From assembly GCF_000612545.2 (NCBI RefSeq), contig NZ_CP097800.1, positions 4,910,501 through 4,974,500 of the forward strand: a DNA stretch of 64,000 bases, written 5' to 3'. Positions 17,793 to 24,912 of this stretch are shown here, piece by piece; position 1 is the first letter of the stretch, and each line of letters opens with the position of its first letter. Origin of the DNA: Streptomyces sp. PCS3-D2 (GTDB lineage Bacteria > Actinomycetota > Actinomycetes > Streptomycetales > Streptomycetaceae). The notes under the pieces were generated by a model that was not told where the DNA came from, did not search any database, and saw only the letters and a program-made list of their open reading frames with translations. The position numbers and the translations under genes were made by a program.

Positions 17793-18998
17793 TCAGTTCG
17801 GGCCGGCGGCGACGTGCAGCAGCCGGTTGGGGGTGCCGGCCGGCAGTCCGGTGATCCGGTCGCGTACGGCGTCGCGCACCAGCACCTCGGACACCTGCGC
17901 CGGGGTGCGCGCCGTACCGGCGGCCAGGAGCAGCGCGGCGGCGCCCGCCACGTGCGGGGCGGCCATCGAGGTGCCGGAGGAGCGGGCGGTGGCGGTGGCG
18001 GAGCCCTTCCAAGCGGAGGTGACGGCCACTCCCGGTGCGAACAGGTCCACGCAGGAGCCGTGGTTGGAGAACGCCGCGCGGCGGTCCGCGGCGTCGGTCG
18101 CGCCGACGGTGAGGGCCTGCGGGACGGAGGCGGGGGATCCGCCGCAGGCGTTCCGGCCGTCGTTGCCGGCGGCGGCGACGAAGGTGACCCCGGAGGACAC
18201 CACCCGTACGACGGCGGCGTCGAGGGCGCGGCTGCGGCTGCCGCCCATGCTCATGTTGGCCACGGCCGGGGTGCCCGGGGTGCGGGCGGCGTCCCGCACC
18301 ACCCAGTCGAGCCCCTTGATCATGGCCGAAAGGCGCCCGTCGCCGCGGCAGTCGGCCACTTTCACCGAGACGAGCGCGACGCCCTTGGCGACCCCGTAGG
18401 TCTTCCCGCCCACGGTTCCCGCGACATGCGTGCCGTGACCGTTGCAGTCGCGGGAGCTCTCCATGAACACCGCGTTGTGTCCGGTCCGGGCACGGCCCGT
18501 GAACTCCTGGTGGCGGGTGTTGATGCCGGTGTCGAGGACGTAGACGGTGACGCCTCCGGCCTTCGTGGCGTACGTGTACGAGCCGTCCAGCGGCAGTTCG
18601 CGTTGGTCGATCCGGTCGAGGGGCCAGGGGGCGGGCGCCTGCGACTGCGTCTGCGGTGTGTCGGCGGTGCCGGTGACGTGGAAGACGGCGTCCGGCTCCA
18701 CGAAGGCCACCCGGGGGTCGGCGGCCAGGGCGGCGGCCCGCGCGGCGGTGGTGCGGACGGCGAAGCCGTTCAGAGCCGCCTCATAGACGGGACCGACCAC
18801 GTCCCCGGCGTCCGCGGCCTCGGCGGCGAGCGCGCGGGTCGGGGCGCGGGAGGCGGTGTCCTTGAGGACGACGACATAGGGGGCGGTGGAGTCAGGGCCG
18901 GAGGCGGAGGCGGGGCCGGGCCCGGGGGGTGGGCCGGTGACGGCTGCCGCGAGCAGGGCGGCCGCGGGCAGGAGCGTGGCGAATGCGGTGGGGGTCAT
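17793..18998 (-). CDS. Secreted subtilisin-like serine protease (peptidase S8)
   Basis: A 401-residue secreted protease. A signal peptide (residues 1 to about 31) is followed by an I9-type inhibitor propeptide (YVVVLKDTAS through FVEPDAVF, about 41-107) and the S8 catalytic domain. The triad is complete: Asp156 in VYVLDTGIN, His188 in NGHGTHVAG and Ser344 in SGTSMAAPH, with the oxyanion Asn in AAGND. It is built like the proteinase K/aqualysin branch and lacks C-terminal repeats. It is probably matured by autocatalytic propeptide removal. Monocistronic. Confidence 0.93.
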   Translation of the reverse strand: MTPTAFATLLPAAALLAAAVTGPPPGPGPASASGPDSTAPYVVVLKDTASRAPTRALAAEAADAGDVVGPVYEAALNGFAVRTTAARAAALAADPRVAFVEPDAVFHVTGTADTPQTQSQAPAPWPLDRIDQRELPLDGSYTYATKAGGVTVYVLDTGINTRHQEFTGRARTGHNAVFMESSRDCNGHGTHVAGTVGGKTYGVAKGVALVSVKVADCRGDGRLSAMIKGLDWVVRDAARTPGTPAVANMSMGGSRSRALDAAVVRVVSSGVTFVAAAGNDGRNACGGSPASVPQALTVGATDAADRRAAFSNHGSCVDLFAPGVAVTSAWKGSATATARSSGTSMAAPHVAGAAALLLAAGTARTPAQVSEVLVRDAVRDRITGLPAGTPNRLLHVAAGPN

Positions 18999-19167
18999 GC
19001 GCCCGATGCTCCGTCAGGGGTGGCGCGGGCGCGCGGAGGGTGCGCCGAGTGGGCTCACGACACGCCGCCTCCGGGGGCGGCCCGTGCCGTGTGGACCGGG
19101 GGCGGGTCCGCAGCGCCCCGATCCCCACGACACGGCCTGGAGCCCGCTCCGGCCGAGGCGGCGCGCC

Positions 19168-19581
19168 CTACCGGGCGAGGGGCCAGCCGCGCATCGAGAA
19201 CACACCCTCGTCGCGGGCCCCGGCGGCGTCGTAGGTGGCCAGCGCGGCCTCGTTGTCGGTGTCGACCCCCACCCACATCCCATAGCAGCCGCGTTCCCTC
19301 GCCTCGTCCGCGAGGGCCAGCGTCAGGGCCCGGCCGATGCCGCGCCGCCGGTAGCCCTCGTCCACGGAGAGCTCGTACAGGCACATCTCGGTGCCCTTGT
19401 CCGGGTGGACCATCTCGATGCCGGAGACCATTCCGGCGGGCACGCCGTCGACGTAGGCGATGAGCATCAGGTGCCCGGGGGACGTGAGGAAGCGCTCGGA
19501 CCATTCCTGGCGGGCGGGCCCGTCGAAGAGGGATTCGGCGGCCGAGAGCTCGGCGGGTGTGAAGGCCCGGCGGATGTCCAT
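19168..19581 (-). CDS. GNAT-family N-acetyltransferase
   Basis: A 137-residue acetyltransferase. The acetyl-CoA binding segment is clear (LYELSVDEGYRRRGIGRAL, the R/Q-x-x-G-x-G/A motif A), preceded by AGMVSGIEM and followed by NEAALATYDAAGARDEG, as in aminoglycoside 3-N-acetyltransferase-like GNATs. The substrate cannot be told from sequence. ATG 19581 is used; in-frame GTG 19590 would add three residues. It stands alone between the protease gene and a region with a 23-bp tandem repeat. Confidence 0.82.
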   Translation of the reverse strand: MDIRRAFTPAELSAAESLFDGPARQEWSERFLTSPGHLMLIAYVDGVPAGMVSGIEMVHPDKGTEMCLYELSVDEGYRRRGIGRALTLALADEARERGCYGMWVGVDTDNEAALATYDAAGARDEGVFSMRGWPLAR

Positions 19582-19881
19582 GACGGTCACGATAGTGCGC
19601 GCCCGGCCGTGGGCGGGGCGCGGCCGGGCGCGGCGTGGCGACCTGCTGCCCGAGGCGGACGGACCGCTCCCGGGTGCCGACGCCCTCCGGGCCGCGGTGC
19701 CGACGCCCTCCGGGCCGCGGTGCCGACGCCCTCCGGGCGCGGGTGTTGCCGCGGTGCCCGTGCCCGATTGCGGCCACGACATCATGCTCTCGCGCCGGTC
19801 GCCGTCCTCGCGGGACACGCCTGCGCGGAGCCGTTGGACCTGGTGCGGGGACCGCCGGTGAAACCCGCCGCTGCGCCCCGC
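19582..19881. other. Intergenic region with 23-bp tandem repeat
   Basis: No supportable gene in 300 bases. The main feature is a tandem repeat at 19673-19740. Open frames across it arise from the repeat and GC bias. Confidence 0.5.
19673..19740. repeat. 23-bp direct tandem repeat, three copies
   Basis: A unit beginning GGTGCCGACGCCCTCCGGGC occurs at 19673, 19696 and 19719 with exact 23-base spacing. The third copy is incomplete by a few bases. There are no spacers between units, so it is not a CRISPR array. Slippage makes copy number likely to vary among strains. Confidence 0.85.
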
Positions 19882-20367
19882 TCAGCCGCGGGCCGGCGGG
19901 GACGGCGTGCCGTCGGTCCACGCATAGACCCGCTTGCCGCGCACCGCGACCTGGTACTGGTGGAAGTCCCGGCACTCGGCGTGCACTTCGGCCCGCAGGG
20001 AGCGGCGCGGCCACCACCTGGCGTGCAGATCCGGCGCACCCTGCCGCCGAGGGGTACCCGCCGCGCACTGCGGACCGTCCAGCGGGGTCTTGCCGAGGTC
20101 GAACCGTATGAGCCGGTCGTCGCCGCCGGTGCGCACCCGTATGCGGACGTCGGTGGCATCCCTCGGTATCCAGGACGGCAGGGCGAACGGCGCTGCCGCC
20201 CGTGTGGGGGCATCGCCGGCGGTCGCGAAGCGCTTGCCCTTCTCCTTGAACACCTTGTGGTCGATCGCGTCCGTCACGGGATTGGGCGGCAGGTTGGGGA
20301 GGGCGAAGGCGGCGGTGGCGAGGACTCCTACGGTGGCGGCGGCGACGACGAGCGGGCGGCGGTTCAT
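19882..20367 (-). CDS. Small exported or membrane-anchored protein of unknown function
   Basis: A 161-residue protein starting MNRRPLVVAAATVGVLATAAF, an N-terminal hydrophobic segment that would act as signal peptide or anchor. The remainder is soluble, basic, and contains two Cys (in GPQCAAG and AECRDFHQY) that could form an extracellular disulfide. I recognise no family. It is transcribed divergently from the phospholipase A2 gene about 190 bases away. Confidence 0.6.
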   Translation of the reverse strand: MNRRPLVVAAATVGVLATAAFALPNLPPNPVTDAIDHKVFKEKGKRFATAGDAPTRAAAPFALPSWIPRDATDVRIRVRTGGDDRLIRFDLGKTPLDGPQCAAGTPRRQGAPDLHARWWPRRSLRAEVHAECRDFHQYQVAVRGKRVYAWTDGTPSPPARG

Positions 20368-20554
20368 GCGTCCAAGTCTCGGTCGGGCGAGCTTCTTCGC
20401 GCGTCCCTCCACAGAACGAACCGCGCCTTGGCCGGAGGTCGCACACGGTGTCATACCTGGGAGGGTCTCCGGTCACGGGCACGCGACGCCCAGTAACCGG
20501 GCGGCGCCCGGCCCCGTTGGCCGGATGACCGTCCGCCCGGCCCCGAGGACCCCC

Positions 20555-21016
20555 ATGCCGCGTCGCCTCCTGCCCGCCCTCGCCACCGCCACGGCCACCG
20601 CCGTGCTCGCCCTCGCGCCCGCCGCCTGGGCCGCCCCCGAGGTCCCGGCCGACAAGCCGCAGGTGCTGAGTCGCTGGACGCAGCCCAGCGCGGCGAGTTA
20701 CGAGGCCTGGGCGGACGCGCGAGAGCACCGTGCCGCCTGGGCCGCCTATGCCTTCGACTGGTCGACCGACCAGTGCACCACCTCCCCGGACAACCCCTTC
20801 GGCTTCCCGTTCGCCGCGGCCTGCGCCCGCCACGACTTCGGCTACCGCAACCACCGGGCGGCAGGGCTGTTTCCGGCCGCCAAGGGTCGGCTCGACGAGG
20901 CGTTCCACGCCGACCTGAAGCGGGTGTGCGCCCGCTACTCCGGCGGCCGCAAGCGTTCGTGCGACGGCACCGCGTGGACGTACTACCAGGCCGTCAGGTT
21001 CCTCGGCATTTCCTAG
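20555..21016 (+). CDS. Secreted phospholipase A2 (Streptomyces PLA2 type)
   Basis: A 153-residue secreted lipase that hydrolyses the sn-2 ester of phospholipids with Ca2+. The signal peptide ends at about residue 27 (AAWA), leaving a mature protein near 126 residues, close to the 122-residue S. violaceoruber enzyme. The catalytic His93-Asp94 pair lies in CARHDFGYRN, and four Cys (74, 90, 125, 136) fit the two known disulfides. WSTDQCTTSPDNPFGFPF is the conserved calcium-site region. ATG 20555 has GAGG upstream; ATG 20525 would extend the N-terminus by ten residues. Its stop overlaps the converging oxidoreductase gene by 4 bases. Confidence 0.93.
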   Translation: MPRRLLPALATATATAVLALAPAAWAAPEVPADKPQVLSRWTQPSAASYEAWADAREHRAAWAAYAFDWSTDQCTTSPDNPFGFPFAAACARHDFGYRNHRAAGLFPAAKGRLDEAFHADLKRVCARYSGGRKRSCDGTAWTYYQAVRFLGIS

Positions 21017-22143
21017 CGAGCCGCGACGCAGAGCACCGGGACCCGCTGGACCAGGTTGTTGCCGAACCCGCCGCGATTCCACGGCTGTTCGAGGGGCTGC
21101 GTGTGCCCTTCGGTGTCCGTGGCGCGGACGGTGAGGGTGTGGCGGCCCGGTGCGGCGGTCCAGTCGCAGCTCCAGGCCTGCCAGGCCCACGGATGCGGGT
21201 GTGGGGCGGCCAGCTCGGCCCGGGTCCAGGCCAGGCCTCCGTCGGTGCTCACCTCGACCCGGGCGACGGCCCCGTGGCCGGACCAGGCCCGCCCGTGCAG
21301 GTGCACGGGGCCGGGGTGCACGACGCGGGTGCGCGACATGAAGTCGGGGAAGCCGGGCGGGGCCATCAGGGCGCGCGGCGCGATCCGGGTGACCGGCTCA
21401 CCGGGATCGTCCGGGTCGTCGGCGGACCACCGGAAGCGGTAGGCCGCGGACTGCTGGAAGCCGGTGAACGGTGCGTCGACGAGGGTGATCCCGCGCAGCC
21501 ATTTGACGTGTGCCATGCCGTACCAGCCGGGCACGACCAGGCGCAGCGGGTACCCGTGCTGCGGTGGCAGCGGCGCGCCGTTCATGGCGTAGGCGATCAG
21601 CACGCCCGAGTCCTCCGCGGCGGCGTACGGCAGCGGCAGGCTGCGCCGGTAGTCCTGCTCGACACCGCGCTCCACACCGTGGTCGGCCCCGGTGAACACG
21701 GCTTCGACCGCATTCGGCCGCACCCCCGCCCGGTCCAGGACGACGCCCAGCGGGACCCCGGTCCAGTCGGCGGTGCCCACCGCCTCGACCAGCCACGGCT
21801 GACTGACCGGGCGGGGCGACAGAAGAGCTCGGCCGTTGCCGGCGCACTCCATCGTGACGCGGTGGGTGACGGCGGGCAGCGCGCGCAGGGCGTCGAGGTC
21901 CAGCGCGAGCGGTGAGGCGACCTGGCCGTCCACGTCCAGCCGCCAGCCGTCCGCGTCCGCGGCGGGGATGTCGTAGTGGACGAGGACGTAGTGCAGCCCG
22001 GGGGGTGTGACCTCGTAGCGCAGTGCCTCCAGCGGCAGGCCGTGGTTGCGGGCGGCGAGTGCCAGCTCCTCCGGGCCGATGCCCTCACCGGCCGGGGCGA
22101 TGCGCGCCGGGGCGCTGACCTCCCGGGCGGACGTCTGCTCCAT
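21013..22143 (-). CDS. Molybdopterin-dependent oxidoreductase, sulfite oxidase family
   Basis: A 376-residue Moco enzyme of the sulfite oxidase fold. The molybdenum-ligating Cys100 lies in VTMECAGNGR. PPQHGYPLRLVVPGWYGMAHVKWL is the conserved catalytic-domain stretch and a C-terminal Mo-co dimerisation domain ends with PWNRGGFGNN. No heme domain and no Tat signal are present, so it is a cytoplasmic Moco-only protein. It could oxidise sulfite or another small substrate; the electron acceptor is unknown. Confidence 0.88.
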   Translation of the reverse strand: MEQTSAREVSAPARIAPAGEGIGPEELALAARNHGLPLEALRYEVTPPGLHYVLVHYDIPAADADGWRLDVDGQVASPLALDLDALRALPAVTHRVTMECAGNGRALLSPRPVSQPWLVEAVGTADWTGVPLGVVLDRAGVRPNAVEAVFTGADHGVERGVEQDYRRSLPLPYAAAEDSGVLIAYAMNGAPLPPQHGYPLRLVVPGWYGMAHVKWLRGITLVDAPFTGFQQSAAYRFRWSADDPDDPGEPVTRIAPRALMAPPGFPDFMSRTRVVHPGPVHLHGRAWSGHGAVARVEVSTDGGLAWTRAELAAPHPHPWAWQAWSCDWTAAPGRHTLTVRATDTEGHTQPLEQPWNRGGFGNNLVQRVPVLCVAAR

Positions 22144-22203
22144 CTCCCCATGGTCGCGCGCCCCGCGCCTCGGGGCACGTCGTCGCGTCCCCGGACCGTC
22201 CCG

Positions 22204-23478
22204 TCACAGGTGCCGGGCGAACCAGGCGCGGGCCAGGGCAGCCACCTGAGCGAGGGCGCCCGGCTCCTCGAAGAGGTGCGTGGCGCCCCGGACGACCTCC
22301 AGCCGGTTCTCGCAGCGCAGCTCCCGCTGCGCCGCACGGTTGAGGTCGAGCACGGTGGTGTCGCGGCCGCCGACGACGAGCAGCGTCGGTGCCCGCACGG
22401 CGGCCAGCCGGGGCCCGGCGAGGTCGGGCCGGCCGCCGCGGCAGACCACGGCGCCGATGTCCGCGTCGGACGCGGACGCGGCCCACAGCGCGGCCGCGGC
22501 CCCGGTGCTCGCCCCGAAGTACCCGATGGGGAGGGACGCGTGCAGGCGCAGCCAGGCGGTGGCGCCGGCAAGGCGTGCGGCCAGGGTCCCGATGTCGAAG
22601 ACGTTGGCCCGGTCCGCCTCCTCGGCGGGTGTCAGCAGGTCGAAGAGCAGTGTGCCCAGGCCCGCCCGGTTCAGGTCCGCCGCGACCGCCCGGTTGCGCG
22701 GGCTCCGGCGGCTGCTGCCGGAGCCGTGGGCGAACATCACGACCGCCCGGGCGTCGCCGGGCAGGGCCAGGTCACCGGCCAGGGTCGGGCCGCCGGCGTC
22801 CACCTCGACGGCGACCGTCCGCGGGGCCGGCCCGGGCGGGGAGCCGGCCGCCGCCCGCGCCAGCAGGGAGACGACCTCGTCGTCGGGCGTCTGGGAGAAG
22901 TCCCGGTACCACTCGCCGACGGCCCGGAAGGCGCGCGGTGTGGACAGGCACACCACTTCGTCGGCCTCGGCGCGCAGCCGGGCGACCGCGTCGGGCGGCG
23001 CCACCGGGACGGCCAGCACCACACGGGCCGCGCCCTGGGCCCGTACGACCTGGCAGGCGGCGGCGGCCGTGGAGCCGGTGGCGATCCCGTCGTCCACGAC
23101 GATCGCCGTCCGGCCGCCGAGCGGGACCCGCGTGCGGTCGCCGCGGAACCGGCGGGCCTGCCGGGCCAGCTCCGCCTCCTCGGCGTGCTGGACGGCCGCC
23201 AGATCCTGGGGCGTGACACGGCTGATGCGGACGATGTCCTCGCTGATGACCCGTACGCCGCCCTCCCCGATCGCGCCGAACCCGAGCTCACGGTGGTGGG
23301 GGACGCCGAGTTTGCGGACCACGATCACGTCGAGCGGGGCGCCGAGGGCCCGCGCCACGGGGAAGGCCACCGGGACGCCGCCGCGGGGCAGGCCCAGTAC
23401 GACCGGACGTTCGCCCTCCAGATGGCGGACGGCTTCGGCGAGTCGTTCTCCGGCGTCCGCGCGGTCGGTGAAGAACAC
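22204..23478 (-). CDS. Phosphoribosyltransferase / dienelactone-hydrolase-like fusion
   Basis: A 424-residue two-domain protein. Residues 1-205 are a type I phosphoribosyltransferase with the PRPP loop VVDDGIATGS (128-137). Residues 220-424 are an alpha/beta hydrolase with HGSGSSRRSPRN, nucleophile Ser324 in GYFGASTGAAAAL, Asp373 in VVGGRDT and His401 in GATHLFEE, so both halves look catalytically intact. Fusions of this kind occur in actinobacteria, often annotated simply as phosphoribosyltransferase; the joint reaction is not known to me. It is the last chromosomal gene before the integrated element. Confidence 0.85.
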   Translation of the reverse strand: MFFTDRADAGERLAEAVRHLEGERPVVLGLPRGGVPVAFPVARALGAPLDVIVVRKLGVPHHRELGFGAIGEGGVRVISEDIVRISRVTPQDLAAVQHAEEAELARQARRFRGDRTRVPLGGRTAIVVDDGIATGSTAAAACQVVRAQGAARVVLAVPVAPPDAVARLRAEADEVVCLSTPRAFRAVGEWYRDFSQTPDDEVVSLLARAAAGSPPGPAPRTVAVEVDAGGPTLAGDLALPGDARAVVMFAHGSGSSRRSPRNRAVAADLNRAGLGTLLFDLLTPAEEADRANVFDIGTLAARLAGATAWLRLHASLPIGYFGASTGAAAALWAASASDADIGAVVCRGGRPDLAGPRLAAVRAPTLLVVGGRDTTVLDLNRAAQRELRCENRLEVVRGATHLFEEPGALAQVAALARAWFARHL

Positions 23479-23768
23479 GGCAGTTCACCCCCAACCCGAG
23501 GGGAGACGGAAGTGCGGGCACCCGCTTCCGACGCAACCCCACGCGGGGCCGTCCCGCAACTCGGGGGAGTCGGCGGGCCAGGGGCTTGGTACGCCGAAGA
23601 GGACCGACCGCTTCCGGTGAAGGGCTCGCCGTGCCGCCGCTTTCGGCCGATCTGCGGCCGGGCGCAGGCGTGTTCGGCCCGCGGACCGCCCTCCTCGGCG
23701 GCCCGGGCGACCGCTGCGACCTGCACGGAAGCCCTCCACGGAGGGAGGGCTTCGGGTGATGGAGAATA
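23479..23768. other. Chromosomal flank left of the element
   Basis: No supportable gene. It contains the upstream region of the fusion gene and, at its right end, the hairpin that originally followed the tRNA-Arg gene. Confidence 0.5.
23728..23753 (-). terminator. Original tRNA-Arg terminator, now separated from its gene
   Basis: GAAGCCCTCC and GGAGGGCTTC form a perfect 10-bp stem 16 bases beyond the displaced 3' end of tRNA-Arg. Its position mirrors the hairpin after the intact tRNA 20.5 kb away, so it is probably the pre-insertion terminator. Confidence 0.65.
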
Positions 23769-23812
23769 TGTGCCCCCGGCAGGACTCGAACCTGCGGCCA
23801 AGTGCTTAGAAG
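23769..23812. repeat. attL, 44-bp core direct repeat
   Basis: Identical to 44310-44353. It contains the tRNA-Arg 3' half from the anticodon loop to the discriminator base. Immediately right of it the sequence departs from tRNA, so no tRNA can form here. Confidence 0.93.
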
Positions 23813-24156
23813 AGACCCCGCCACATTGGACACTGCAGGCAGTTGACCTGCTGCGATGTCCGCGTTCGCGTCCTTGCTGGCGATCCTCGTCGCGTATTCA
23901 CCGGAAGGGTGAGCTCCGAGGCCCTGGAGCCGGTCGGGTAGTCCAGCACGAGCCCCATCCGTGGGGCAGAGGTGCTGCCTATCCGTCGGCCTGGCCGACT
24001 GGAAGAGGCAACGAAGGGTTTGGCTAGGCGGCGCCGCTTGCAGAAAGTCGGCGGAGTCGCTGCGAACCGGCCAGGCGAGCCCTTAGCCTGCTGTAGTGCA
24101 GGTCTGTGTGGCAGTGGCTCAAATGGTGGCGACAGCAGATGGTGGGGTAGATATTG
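23813..24156. other. Left end of the element, non-coding
   Basis: 344 bases with no supportable gene between attL and the NACHT gene. It has a short palindrome GTCGGC-CTG-GCCGAC near 23984 and lower GC towards the right. The promoter of the NACHT gene should lie here but cannot be placed. Confidence 0.4.
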
Positions 24157-24912
24157 GTGTCTGGTCTTGAGCTCGCGATTCTTGCCAGTGCCAAGCCGGT
24201 CTTGGAGAGGGCTGCCGGAACCGCCTTGGGGAAGCTGATTTCTGGCCCGTTGCTGGGATCGCTTCAGTCTCGGTTCCGCAATCGTGCCACCCGAGCACGG
24301 CTGCGAGAAGATCCGGGAGCAGATGCAACGCCGTCCGACCTTTCTGCGGAATTCACTCGCTCTCTGATCGATTACCTAGATTCCGCCGACTTCGGTTCGC
24401 TAGCCATGTCGGTTGCGGCTCAAAAGTTTGCTGAAAGTCGCCGAAAGAAGCAAGTCAGCGAACTGGAGAGCGCTAAACAAAATCTCCGCGACTCATTGAG
24501 CCTGCTCGCTGGCGCAGGCCCGATTGACATGGATGTGCTCGTAGGGGCGATCTGGCAATCATTGGTTGACGCCATCTCGCAACATACACACCAAGTTAAG
24601 GCAGCTAACGAGCTACCGGCCGAGAGCCGAGCAGCAGTCGTTCGCATGGCTGCCAATTTTGCGCGTGCGGACGTAATGCGCTCGGATTTCGTGCGCGATG
24701 CGGATGGGCGTGCAAAGTACGAACTCTTCGAAAGCTCCTTGAAAGAGCAGGCGAAGAGCATGCATGCCACCATGAAGCTCCCGCATGCGGGAACCACCCG
24801 CAGGGTCGCCTACAGCCGCTTGTCGCCCTGTTGGAGGGTCAGGGGAAAGCAAGGATTCCAAGCCCGCCGCCTGGTCTTGATTCGATCATCTCGAGTTCGC
24901 ACAGGACGGTAA
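24157..24912 (+). CDS. NACHT NTPase, N-terminal part (reading frame broken)
   Basis: About 250 residues, of which the first 220 or so look like true protein: a helical N-terminal domain (MSGLELAILASAKPVLERAA onward) with many Ala, Glu and Lys and no recognisable enzyme motif. It ends with TTRRVAYSRL, which resembles the linker just before NACHT modules. After that the frame runs into out-of-frame, Arg-rich sequence and stops at 24912, while the NACHT module continues in the -1 frame. GTG 24157 (or TTG 24154) is the only possible start, since TAG lies just upstream at 24148. GC content is far below the chromosome. It is probably the first half of one gene split by a one-base loss near 24,800-24,830. 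Confidence 0.7.
   Translation: MSGLELAILASAKPVLERAAGTALGKLISGPLLGSLQSRFRNRATRARLREDPGADATPSDLSAEFTRSLIDYLDSADFGSLAMSVAAQKFAESRRKKQVSELESAKQNLRDSLSLLAGAGPIDMDVLVGAIWQSLVDAISQHTHQVKAANELPAESRAAVVRMAANFARADVMRSDFVRDADGRAKYELFESSLKEQAKSMHATMKLPHAGTTRRVAYSRLSPCWRVRGKQGFQARRLVLIRSSRVRTGR

Noticed and set aside
23769-23841. Second tRNA-Arg gene
   Set aside because: Only the 3' half is present; bases after 23812 cannot form the anticodon 5' strand, D-arm or acceptor strand.
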